64,000 nt of DNA, taken from contig CM034591.1 in the NCBI GenBank assembly GCA_020091685.1, positions 30,649,555 to 30,713,554 of the forward strand, given 5' to 3'. The stretch is from Lutjanus erythropterus. Its lineage: Eukaryota; Chordata; Actinopteri; Lutjaniformes; Lutjanidae. The notes under the pieces were generated by a model that was not told the origin of the DNA, did not search any database, and saw nothing but the letters and a program-made list of their open reading frames with translations. Numbering within the stretch: the first letter of the stretch is position 1; the number at the start of each line of letters is the position of its first letter. Positions 36,501 to 49,300 of the stretch are shown here, piece after piece. The translations under genes and the position numbers were made by a program.

Positions 36501-39500
36501 ATAAAGGGATTTTTCTCAATTTTCTGGCCTTTTATAGACCAGACAGTCAATGAATCAAGAAAATAGATTTAGATAATAGATATAAAATAGACTCGACAAT
36601 GGAATGTAACCAGTAGTAATATGTGTGGTAACAGTGTTCAGTGCAAGTTGGGATGTTTCACTTAACCACAGAATGGACCTTTGCCAAGCAGTGTACCAGG
36701 TTAACGTTAAATACATCCACATAATGTTCACTTATTTGTAATGTCTCTGGGAACATGTCCATGCTCCTTATGAGGTGATCAACTTACCAATAATTAAAGA
36801 GCACCTCAAAACATCCCTAAAATAGTCATACTACTACTACTACTAACAATAATGTGTGATATTTTTTGACTTAATTAGTTGACAAGTGTTGCCAGGTTGT
36901 CCTCCCAAATTGTACTGTATTTAAAAAGGGACAGTTTAGTGTGGGAATCCAGCCTCTGAATTCGATTGGATTTGTTGTGAAAAGTGTGTGGGTCCTTGGA
37001 TCAGCCACAGGACAGGAGGTCTGTTACATTGTGTCATTGGGTTTGAAATGGGAAAAACAGATAGGATTCACATTTTGTACACTGCAGACTCGTCAGCATG
37101 ATGAATGACAACATTTGAAATGCAAGTTCCTTCAGGTTTGGTGCATAGCACAAGGCCGATCACTCCTTATGTGTCTCTGTCATACAGTTTGACTTCCACA
37201 TCCTCATGTCCCTTTCTGCCTCAAACTTGTTTTTGAAGAGGCACATTCAGGTGCACCATGTATCGTTTTGATTGGTGCTCTGTGGCTCATAGACCATAAT
37301 TGCATCTGACATTTCAGTAAGAGTTTACTGCTTGTACTTCCTTTTGTTGTTTCCCTCCGAGAGCAGAAGGCTTGATTTTCTCAAAGTGGTCTTTGACAGT
37401 GGTGGCAAAGAAAGAACCCTTTTGTTCACTTTTTGTCAAATCTGATAACAAAGAAGTATCTCTGGGCCTCTAAATGTTGATGCCGCTTGCAGTGTGCTTC
37501 CGTAAATCAAAATTTGGATTTGAGATAATTTGACAGCACTACAGACTGTTTTTTAAATTTAACCATAAATAAGAAAACATACTGAATGCCTTGTTTAGTA
37601 TGAATTTAAATCCAGATAGGTACTACAGCTAGGTTTGGTAATCAGAAGTGTGATTTTTATGTACTGTTTTATCCTTTTCACATCCCGTAAGGGTTTCTGT
37701 TTTTAAAGCATTTTAATTTTGTCATGCCTAGAAAAGATATAATCGAAGCCTAGTTATTTATAATCTGCTTGTGTGTGTTTCATGTACTCAGTTGTGTTTG
37801 AATGTTGTCAAGGTTGTCAAGAGCAGTTAAACTGGGACTAGTAATAAGTTGAACATCATGTCCCGATACTCTGCTTGTTAAAAACTGGCTAAAGACACAA
37901 CTTCTGTTTGATGCTGCTAGTTTTTGATCAAGTAATGGGTTTTTGGGGGAGGTTTCATTAATGTTACATTTATTTTAAGATTCAAACATGACTTTATCTA
38001 ACTTTATTTACCATCAATTCCAATCTATCCAATGTTGGATAGTAAAGTCAAGTTTTAAGATCTGGTACATGCAGTAAATATTGTGATATAAGCCTACAAA
38101 GTGTTCTTGAAATCAACTGAGAAAGAGAGTAGGGTGTATGTTGAATAACCAGATTGGGGTGCATTTGGCAATTTAAAACCTGAAAAAATACAAATCCAAC
38201 TTTCTTTAAACAGTCTAAAATTGCTGGCAATGACCTAATACATTTAGAAACATTAAAAAGATTGTTAACCTTGGTAGAAACAATGTACTAAAATATGTAT
38301 CAGTAAATACATCATCAAATGTACATTTGTTTAGTTGTGCAGACCTGTGCACACTCCATTATACTGAAAAATTGTTTTCATAGTCCAGATATACTTTATA
38401 TCTTGTGTTTCCTGTTTTAAGTAAACTCTGTGAGATACATGAGGAAAAAAAATTCTGAAATCCATCACAGTGTCGGTACAGTACCTCATTGTAATGATTT
38501 CATATTAGCTCAAAAGATGTATAATGCTGGAAAGTAGTGTGGATTTCTGTTGCCAACGCTTCAGAGCATTGCTGGTTTATTAATTAGCCCTATATTGTTG
38601 TTCATTACAAAACATTTTTTTATCAATAGAAGTATTGAATGCATTGCTAGCAGAGGTTGCATTGCACAAGTAAAGTGATGAAAAATTGCCTTAGCGAATA
38701 CTTTCAAGTTTAACCTTTCCATGCACTCAATGAAAGACACAACCCAGGGTCATTGCCGGGTTTTGCATTATAATGGACTGTTATAACAGTACCATAAAGG
38801 TATACCAGAAACCCCACGGTGTAGCTTAAACCGCACTTTGCTATTCAACTGATCTCACTCTGTTAAGAGGCCTCTGATCCACTTATTTGTCTATATTCCA
38901 GGCAGCTGCACACCTCTGCAAGTCGTGAGGTTACTGCTACATTGCCTATCATGAAATCTAAATTAACAATTTGCTATAAAACTATTCAGATCAATGTCCT
39001 TCTCAGACACTTTTCTTGCTGGTTGGAAAGGAACATGGAGAACCTGCATATTTATGCCACCAAATGCCACGTATAGAAAGCTTATTCAATTAAAAATGGC
39101 AAGTTTTCGGCACTATTGTAGGGCCCTTTAAGCAAAGCAGACCTATTGGACATGTTACAGGTTAGGGCTGCACCTAATGATTAGTTCTTAAATAATTAAT
39201 ACAATTACTTCTACAATTTGTTGACTAATCTAACTAATCTTAAGATTTATAAAATTATTTGATCAGTACAACAATTCATTTACTTCTCTCCTTAATAGTA
39301 TTTCAATATTTATTTGATCATAATCCTGAAAAATAGACACATACAGCATATTAGAATAATGATAATAGTGGCATATTTTAAAATTAGTCTAATTTCTTCT
39401 GTCATAGACCCTCATTATCAGATGCCTGATAAGAAAAATAATGAACCTCTTATTTTAATAATAATTATTGCTGTGATCCCTATTAATTTAATCACTGTGT

Positions 39501-42500
39501 CAACACTTTTCTCTGAACTGGAGAATCAGTATTTTTTTTTACCAAAGAACTTGACTTAAAACTTGAAGTGGTCATGACAAGGATTTATTTCATCACGACT
39601 CTAATATGCAGTTAAAATAATGACTGGCAAATGTAGTTAAGTGTAGTTTAGTGCTGTCAATCGATTAAAATATTTAATCGCAATTAATCGCATGACTGTC
39701 TGTAGTTAATTGTGATTAATTGCAAATTTATATTTATTCAAAATGTACCTTAAAGGGATATTTTTCTAGTGTTTAAAATTAAAGCACTTCTACATACTGG
39801 TGCATTACAGAAACATAAAAGATGATTTTGGTAATTACTAATGCTGTTAATTTAGGGCAGCTGTGGCATAAATCTTACATTGGGTGGTGGTCTAATAAAT
39901 TTGTTAAGCACTGTACATACAGACAACACTGACCTGCTCAATTTAGCATTGAGGCCAAAATACACTTCAGATTTAAAATTCCAGCACTACAGAACCAGCA
40001 GTAGTTTAGGAAAAGACCACTCTTTATATGCATTTTTTTATTTAGCATTATTATTGTTTATTTCTTTAATAAAACATTGTCCTCCGAGGTGAAAAGTCCC
40101 CACTTTATTCAGATCAGTCTATATAAAGACAAAAAGGTGCGCAGTATTCATGTTTTTGTATTAAAGCAGCAGGATCATTTACATCAGCAGACAGCAAACT
40201 GCACACCGACAAACACAGAGGAGATGAAGAGGACAGACAGCATGACACTATTAAAGTGTCCTAAGGAGCAGTTTCTGGTGTGCGGACCTATTTTTGTGAT
40301 TTTTGTATTTGTTCTTCTGTCCAGCACCCAGTACTCATCAGTTTTGGATGTGCGTGCTGTTTTTTGAGTCACCAGACAGCGTCTAGACTCCTCATCATGA
40401 CTTATAATAATGCAGCTCAGTGACAAACATTTTGTGGAGGAGACGAACGTTTGTAGATATTTTAATCTGTAGAGTTTAAACCACAGAACTATACAGTAAC
40501 ATCAAGATTCATCATCAGTAAAGTTTTTATATCGGTCGGTACTTCACACACACGCTCCTCTCACTTCCTCCCCTCTGCAGCTCATCTTGCCTTCGCTGTT
40601 GTGATCAGTTGGCATGAAGTAATTAAGTATTTAAAAGTACACAGATCAGACTTGGAGTAAAAAATCACGCACCACAGAAGTGTACAGTAACATTACGATT
40701 CATGATAATGAAAAGTTTTCATATCAAGTCGGTTTTAGGTGCCTCTTTATTTACTTCTGTTTCTTTGCACTGAGCCAGTTGCCTAAATACACAAGCCTGT
40801 TTACATTGTTGGGTGACAGGGAAGCTCACTTCTGATTCAAACTATTGGTCAGGCCAATGTAACAGAACCTGCATTAGTTAAACTTCAAAAAAATTAGTGG
40901 TGTTAATGCGTTATTAATGTGTTATTAACATGTTAACTTTGACAACCCTGGTATTTTTGCATCAGTATGGAGCAAGGAAAATAACTGAAACAATTTACAG
41001 ATACTAACAACAGTCATAGATTGTAGCAGCAGTCTGGAACGTTAGTTTAAACCATTTTCTCAGTCATACATGACTGATAAAGTAAACAAAACAGCTGAAT
41101 ATGGTGCATGGTGTAAAGTTAACAACAGCGATGCAGAGGCCACTGTTAACATGAACAATGAACAAACATTAAGAAAATTAATTTAACATGACTGTTACTA
41201 ACAGAAACATATTCCTCGGGTTGACAATCTTAATTTAGGTGCTTAAAAAAAGTAAACAGTTGTGTGCTGTGATAAGCCATGACCAATTTGTGGCGCTTAT
41301 GGGGAAGCATCCTTTAAAATACTCCCACCTGCGAGGTTAGATAGCTGCAGCTTCTGAATCCACGCTCAGACCGGGCACAGCGGTTCATTCCGAAGCACAT
41401 TATACACACTATTTTTAGTAACTGATGATGTTGATTACGTGGATGAATCACCCCAGCCCTTATCCAGGTGTATCAGTAGAACTGTAGTATATAATCTCTC
41501 CTCCACAGGTGAACCCTCTTCTGTCACTATTTTATTCCAGATAGATGAACCTTTGTCTAATAACTTATTCAGCCACGTGTGTGGGTGACAAATGTCTGTG
41601 AATACTCTCTATTAGCAGACTTCTATCTGTATTTAGGAAGTCATTTTTAATTTTACTGCTCGTGTCACTCAAACTGCATTATGAAGGCGACAGAGCCCAT
41701 CTTCCTGTCTGTTCCAATCAGATGTTCTCATTAGTAACAGCAGTGGGCCAACTATGAAATAGACTGATTGTGTGCTCTCTCTTCAAACCTCACTCAACCT
41801 AACAAGCATGCAGTGAGTGAGTTTTTGCATGCATGTTTTTTCTCACCCTTTCTTACCTCTTGTAGTTCCCTAATTAATCTGTGATTTGATTACTTCTGAT
41901 TTGTGGGGTTGACAACAGGAAATGACTTGTTGTTTACCCAGTATCAGCTTCCTTCCCGCCTGTGTCCCATGATGAAGTTTCTCTATCCTCACTTCTTGCT
42001 TCCTCCTTTTCTCTTGTATACCCCAGACCACACACACCAGCAGACTGACAGACAGCCTGCAGGTTGACTGCAGCTGACCCTACATTTAGAAATGAGGACA
42101 AAGGTGTGCAACGAAGCACCCAAAATAAATAGAATGTGACTGATAGCAGCGACCGTCACGCTCGATGCGCAGACAGTAAGGACGAGGGCTGGAGAGGAAA
42201 TGAGAGGAGCCCTCTCAGAGGAAAGCTACAGCCATCTGTTGTGAAAGACTTGTGCCACTAAAATCAGCGAGGCTTCAGTGATCAGCCCTGCAACAACAGC
42301 TATTTTATATCAGTGATCTTTGTCTCTTACAAAAGGAAAAAATGTTAAGGTAATAATAAGATTTTTTTTTATTGACGTATGTGAATGATTCTGCTATTAG
42401 AAGCTTTTGTAGCTGTTGAAGAGGGCAAGTTAACGAGGTTTGTAATTTTCTCCATTCGGCCCCTCAGATCAGTTGAGTGGTTGTCATGTCAGCTGTGTAC

Positions 42501-43283
42501 ATTGCCAGCACATACACAGGTACACACAGACTAGAAGCCTTCAAATTTCTGTGGGAAATCAACTGTTTGTTTACAAAATTGAGCCGACTTGTTCCACCAT
42601 ACTGGCATTTTCTACTCCACTGCTCCTGTATTGTACAGAATCAGTGTTTCTTAGTTAGAGACAACTGCTGACCACTGACCATTGACCTTCATCAGTGACT
42701 ATTACCTATAACTATTGAATCATGTTATATAATCACTAGGACAACTAATAACAAAACCTTAGGTAAAATAAAATTCCTGACAGATCTATGTAAAAATGTG
42801 CAAACATTAAATAAATATCTAACTTTATATCAATAGAATTTTTAGTTCTTAGTTATATACTAAACAGACAGGCAGCTTTAATTCAACTGACTTTAAAGCT
42901 ACATAAAGTAGTTTTTTGACCATTAGGGGGCAGTCTAAAACATAGCCTACAAAGGGTTGAAAAGTTCAAAGACTCAGCTCTGACATAAAGTTGGTTTATC
43001 AAGTTAACATGTTAATTAATTTACCTGCCTATAGCAGACACACTACATGGGCATCCATTCGGAGTTTTCTGATGAATATAGGTATGAGGGCTGCATAGGG
43101 TTGGGTGGCATCAATTTTTTCATACCTTCCTGACATTTTGCTTGAGTATACAGTATTATTGCAGTATTTGTGTCAAACTTCTGCAAAATGGCTCAGTGTA
43201 ATTATACGCCACTGTGTTGAAATACTCGCTTAACATTGGAGGGGCTGATCATCATAGTAGCACTGTTCCCACAGCTGGGAAAC

Positions 43284-43353
<70 letters not shown>

Positions 43354-46300
43354 AGCTCTGCTTCAGTGTTTAGAAGCTGCAGCCTTAAATCACTGACAAA
43401 CTCAGACCTAAACTGTACATTTACAGTGCTGTCACTGTACATATGCTGTTAGACCAAGAATGTCACTGCTCACCTTTGCTTTACTGTCAGTCTCTACCAG
43501 TACAAACAATAATCACACTCACTCTGTCTCATGCTTGCTGCATGTATGAGCGATGGATAAGGATCAAGTGTGGGGGCAGGGAGGACACTAATGGAATAAA
43601 TTGCAATACAAAGCTCTGACCAATCAGTAGTCTGCAGTATTAGCTTCCCTTCATCCACAGGGTTAAATCCAAAATACTCCCAAATGGAGGCATTTTTCTT
43701 CTTTTTTACTAGTTAGTCCTGTAACTTTATCCTCCAGATGCCATGTTTGTCTGCTCAGCTGCACTGCAGCGCTGACACTGACCCCTGGTGGCACGTGCTG
43801 CACACTAGAATACAGTGCCTCTTAATCAGTTTACTTAAAAGAGGAGCCTGTACCTTTAGGATGGTATTGAAAATCATACAGATGGGATTTTTTAATACCC
43901 TGGTATATCATAATACTTTTATACTGCCTGAGCCTAGGTCTGCAACCAATGATCATTTTTATAGTCAATTAATCTGTTCATTATATTCTTAATTAATCAA
44001 TTAAGTCGAGTAATGAAACCAAAAAATATTCACTTTTAATAGTTGACAACTAATTGTTAATCATTACAGCTGTGCATCAGTGCAGTATTTACTTACGTTT
44101 AGTTTTAGTGTGGTCAACCAACTCCTGAGAACAGTCTGTCGTTCTTAAGCCTCTTGGAAATGCTGGACAGTCTTCACCAGCCACTCGTTCAGTATGACTC
44201 CCTGTTGCTTTTCACAGTCAGCATTTGTGAAATAGTGAAAATGACCTCTTTGAGTGTTTGTTGTCTAAATAATCCAAAATTCACTAAATTAGTGTATGAT
44301 TTTTAATTTCTACTTAGAAGTTGAATATTTAATATTCCTGTATGGGCTGGAGGATGTACAGAAAAAGATCTAAACAAAAGTCACATCTCGGTTGATGTAT
44401 CCTCCAAGCTAGTCTGTTGCTTAGACCCTGACAGCCTCATAGCGTGGCAGCTTTGGATTTAGTGAATTATTTAATACTGTAGCCTGGATCACACTCTTCA
44501 TCTTTTCCCTACAAGGAACCCAGATGAGAAATCAAATCTCAGCCTGGGACTTGCGGTCATGAAAACATGTTAACTCTTGCTGTGTGGATACCCACCACCA
44601 AAAGGCACATGCATCTTTTGGAACTCTTATACAACCTTTTTGATTTAAACATTTGCTTTTCCTCTCTGCTCTTTTCCTCAGGTCGAGCAAAACTATGAAT
44701 CTCTGCTCAAAATGTTTTGCAGGTAAGTTCTTGCTCCTCTGTGTGCTTGTTTGGTCGACTGATCATAGATTGGTGTACGCTGTACAGTAAGCTGGGGGGC
44801 AGGGGTCAAAGACTGTCTCCACTTCTGTAGCTGTGCTGGAAAGGCCTTGAAATGACGAAAAATGGAGAAACAAGTCTGCGAAAGAAAGTTGGGTAAAGTG
44901 GAGTGTTATCCTCACCCCTGTGATATGTTTACCGTACAGATTGGTATGAAATGGTTTTAAAGAAAGGACATTTTACCATTTTCTCAGTATTAACTTGTAT
45001 ACGTTGTCTCTATCCAGCTGGGATTTAACACTGTTTTCTTGCTATTTGTTTAACAACTCTGAAGCAGTAAGTATTTTCTGCCTCTTTTCACCAGTGAGGT
45101 GAGAGATTTGTCCTTCCTGATTTAATACTTTCAAGTGTGGAACTTCTGCTCAAGTCTTATCAGAATATTTTGTCTCATTTCATCCTTTGACAAAATCAGT
45201 GTGGGAGATATGACTTGAAAACTGCGTCCATTTACCTAAGAATTGAATTTAAACAGCCTCTAGATGAACTTGAACATCATCCAAAGATGCTCCTGAGTCC
45301 CCTCTTTTCCACACTTGTTTGGCCTACTGTCCAAGTTAACAACATCTTCATACTCCAAAGCTGATACAGATCACCATTTGACTTTTTGCAGACATTCAGA
45401 AGAAACAGCCAGATGATGATTGTGCCCCAAAGGCCTCCTCGAGCGCCAGCAGCAGCCAAGCGGACATCTTCTGTAATGAAACAAATAGCAGCATAAGTCA
45501 GTCACTGATGGCGATGCCTAACACACCAGGAGACCCTTCGCCAGGAGAAAAGGGAGCGTCATCTCTACCTACTCAGGATGGTAAGATAGTCTGAAATAAA
45601 TGTTATCAGTTGGGACAGGGCCTCTTTATTATTCCAGATGAGTGACTTGCCTTGAGCCATAGTTTATTGACAGATGTATTTTTGCCCCATTTTTCTTTGA
45701 ACCTATGAAGAGTGGAGCACTCCCACTCTGAGGCGAAGAACTTAAAGGCTTTGTGTAATGTGTGTGTAGTGTGTTTTAATGCACAAGCTTTAGTATCAGT
45801 GGTCAAAACCACTACAGAGTATTATAGCTTTTTGTCCAGGGCATGTTTCTGTAGAAGACTGCTACTAGTTTCTGCCAGCTGAAGCAGCAGCAGCTGCAGC
45901 GCCCTGGCTATATTTGTCCTCATGGCACAGATAGAGAGAATGATAGGAAAGGGTAACCATTCAGAAGTGAAGGTTTTAAGAGGACACCTACAATCGCCAG
46001 AGCATCGGTCATTGCTATACAGTGACAAGGTTATTTGTGGCAGGTCCTGGACAGGACAATAAAGTGGCTACCAAATGGATGTGTGGAATTGTGGAAATAT
46101 TTCCACATATAAACCTGCTCCTTTGGTACAGCAGGAGCTTTTAAGTAGTGTTGATTTTTACATTAAAAAACACCCTAATAGAACTGACATGTAATTCACC
46201 TAAAAACTAACAAACTCATTCATTGGTGTTTGCTTATTTATGCACCATCTCGTTTAAACTTCCACTTAACTAATATTTAAGTTCAGTAAGGAACCAAATA

Positions 46301-49300
46301 AAATGACTCAGCCTCAGCTGTACTTTGACTGATGCTTAAATATTACATATTCTATGTTACTAGAGCTGATACAAGTCTGATTACAGGACTCCAACCTAGT
46401 AAATAATACTAAAGTTGCAATGCTTAGTTGACTGATCGATGAATTAATCGACAGAAGAATGCCAACTGTTTGCATAATCGATTAATTTGTTATGCAAAAA
46501 TAGCAGAACAAGCTGTTTTCAGACTCTCAAATATGGATAGTTCCTGGTTTTCTCTGTTTTATGTCATGGCAAGACAACACACCTTGGACTTTGCAAAACT
46601 AGGATGGATATTTTTCATTATTATATAGACCAAACAATTAATCGATTAATCTAGAATATAATCAGCAGGTTAATTGATAATGAAAATAATTCTTAGTTGC
46701 AGCCCGAATTACAGCTACTTTTTTAAGGTAAGGAAATGTTTAATATCACCATTGTGGAAAAAAAGTCAAGTCAAAAGCCACTAATATTTAAGTTATAAGT
46801 AACAGAGTTGCACTACATGTAAAGGTGAAATGTGTTCATTCGACTGCATTTCTAGTCTTAAACATTTCCAACCAACTTATCAGGATCAGGTGGAAATCTT
46901 TTTTTTCCACCCACAGTCAGCCGTCTCTTGGCTGGCTTCAGTCTTCAGTATACATGCACGCTCTCTCCTTCACAGATATTTATCACAGTCTCTGTGAAAA
47001 AAAAAAAGAAGCTCACAGCATAATAAAGGATTCCACACTCCCCAGTCACGGTCTTTTCATCCTACTACCGTGTGGAAAACGGTACTGCAGTATCCGGGCA
47101 ACCGCCAGAAGACTCTCCATCAGCCCCGCGGGCTGTTACGATTATAAACTCTGTTCCTTTCAGGGCAACCTAACATGTGACCCAATCTGTCAGTCTTGAC
47201 TGTTTGGCTTCTATATTTGGTTTAGTGAAAGTGGGAGCATATGCACGATTATGTATGCATTGTATGAAACTAAGGATTTTGCCCATGTGGGTGCGCACTA
47301 GAGCCTTGCACGGCCATAAACTTCAGCCCTAGCCCGGCTGGTTCCCGACAGGCTTGCAGACGTCTAGTGCACACCACTTCTGTGGTCAGAGGAGCAGTTT
47401 CAGTTGATTATAATGGACGCAGTCTGGTGTGGCCATGCTGCAGCTGCCACGCTACACTGCGTCTGTACCCCATATATTTTGGACGAAAGAATCTAATGTC
47501 GTAATTTCTTATTTTCTTTCTATTTCTCTTCTTTTTTCTTGCTATATGTCTCCCTCAGAAGTATCCAGCACAGACGCAGTCTTCAGTTCACTCTCCACTC
47601 CCACAAAACGGTCCTTTGAGTCAGGTATGCCTCAGCTCTACCATTACAATGTCCATAATTGTCTTTTGCACTGTGCTGCTTGTCATGTCCACTTACAGCA
47701 TTGGAGTGGAGGACCCGGTAGCATCAGTGACACTGGATTGATTTCAGAATGGCCAGGTTAATTGTTCTTTCAGAGGAAACAGCAGAGGGAAGGATAATGG
47801 GGACACAACAGAGTGTGTCTGCCAGAAAGTGCAAATATAAAGCCAATCAAAGGTTACTAGAGTTAATGCTGGTTACAAATATACATATACATATGCAGTA
47901 GGTGCACAGAATAATAAACCAGACATAAGATAAAGAAAAGAGCATTGTAGCTCGCTGGTCAGCAGTCGCATTGTTCTGTGTTTGATTCCACAAATCAAAG
48001 AAACAGTTAAATTATCATAGAGGAAGTGAATCACATTGAAGCACCTGTGACAGAGCTCAAACATGCAGGTGTGCAAACCATAGCACAGGCGCAGCACTGG
48101 TTAAAATAAATTGGACAAGGCAGGTTTCTAAAACACTGCAGATTTTCTTCTGGTGTATTTTTTCCCTGTTTTGTCCTTTCAACCTTAGGTGACACAACCT
48201 GCTGCACTCGCACACGTGAGCACTTGATTTGGTGTGTGAACATGTTGATCCCTTGTCTAATGCAGCAGGTTCATGTGAGCACACACATGCACACACAGCG
48301 TAATTTAAATCTTGTCCTGTGCCTGACTTGATGCTTCGGTTTTCTCTGTATTTCAGTTAATAGCCTGGATACACTTTGGCTTTGGTTTGTGCAACCTATT
48401 ACATTTATAATCAGCTCAAAGTGCAAATGTGTTGCCTTTTTTTGTTTACTCACATTTAAATTTGATATGTCTGCTGGTGTGAATCAGCTACAGAGATTTG
48501 CCAGAATAACAAAATGCAGGCATGGAGGAAACAGTTTTTTTCCTCAACATGCTCTTGCACATGTACAGACACACATACTCTCACACATATAGGGATCGAT
48601 GAGGCAGGCTGGGGGGATCTGGCTGCTCGGCTTGGCCTAGTTCTCAGAGATTTATTGAGCGCTGATCAGCATTCGGCCGGGCCAGGGAAAAAGTCTGCAG
48701 GATTGATGAGAAAAGCTGAGTTGAAATTCCAGCCGACCATTGGAACTCGCTACATGCTCTTCCTGTCTCAGGTGCTGGGCTGACTGTAATCTAATGCAGG
48801 AGAACCATTCATCTCCCGAGCGCCTATTTTATTTAAGAAGCGTTTTTGTTCCATTGTGCCATCATCAGTTCTCTCCCCCAGTTGCAGACCGCATTAAATC
48901 AGAGATGATGTCTTTATGTGTTAAATGAAAGTTGTTATGGAGCCTATTATTGGAGGTCCTAAGTTTTCTCCTGAAATTCAAGCCGAAGCTGCTGTCCTGG
49001 ACACACAGGAGATGAACGCTTTTTGGATCATTACGTGGGTAAGAGAGTAATAAAAAGTGGAGAAGGTTTAGCTGCAAGTATATTGGTAGATTAAATATTT
49101 AAAAACATTTCTTGCCGGTCGATTAACGTTCATATGCTTCTGTATCTGTCCACAACAGAAAACCGATTTCTCCACAGCTATCTATGCCTTTTTCACAATT
49201 CTTAGTTTTGGATTTCTGAAACACAGAATTAATTTTTTCGTACAGTACAACTTCACACTGGGCATTTTCAAATTCTGCGTAAGACGAACATTTTGACTTG

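Noticed and set aside
40077-40426. Frames on both strands of about 80-96 codons
   Set aside because: Both are inside a non-autonomous DNA transposon copy.
43214-43442. His/Thr-rich and Cys/Val-rich frames
   Set aside because: They are produced by the CA microsatellite at 43285-43351.
46405-46710. AATCGATTAAT-rich palindromic cluster as a possible regulatory array
   Set aside because: The motifs are internal to a common hAT-like mini-element, which explains them.
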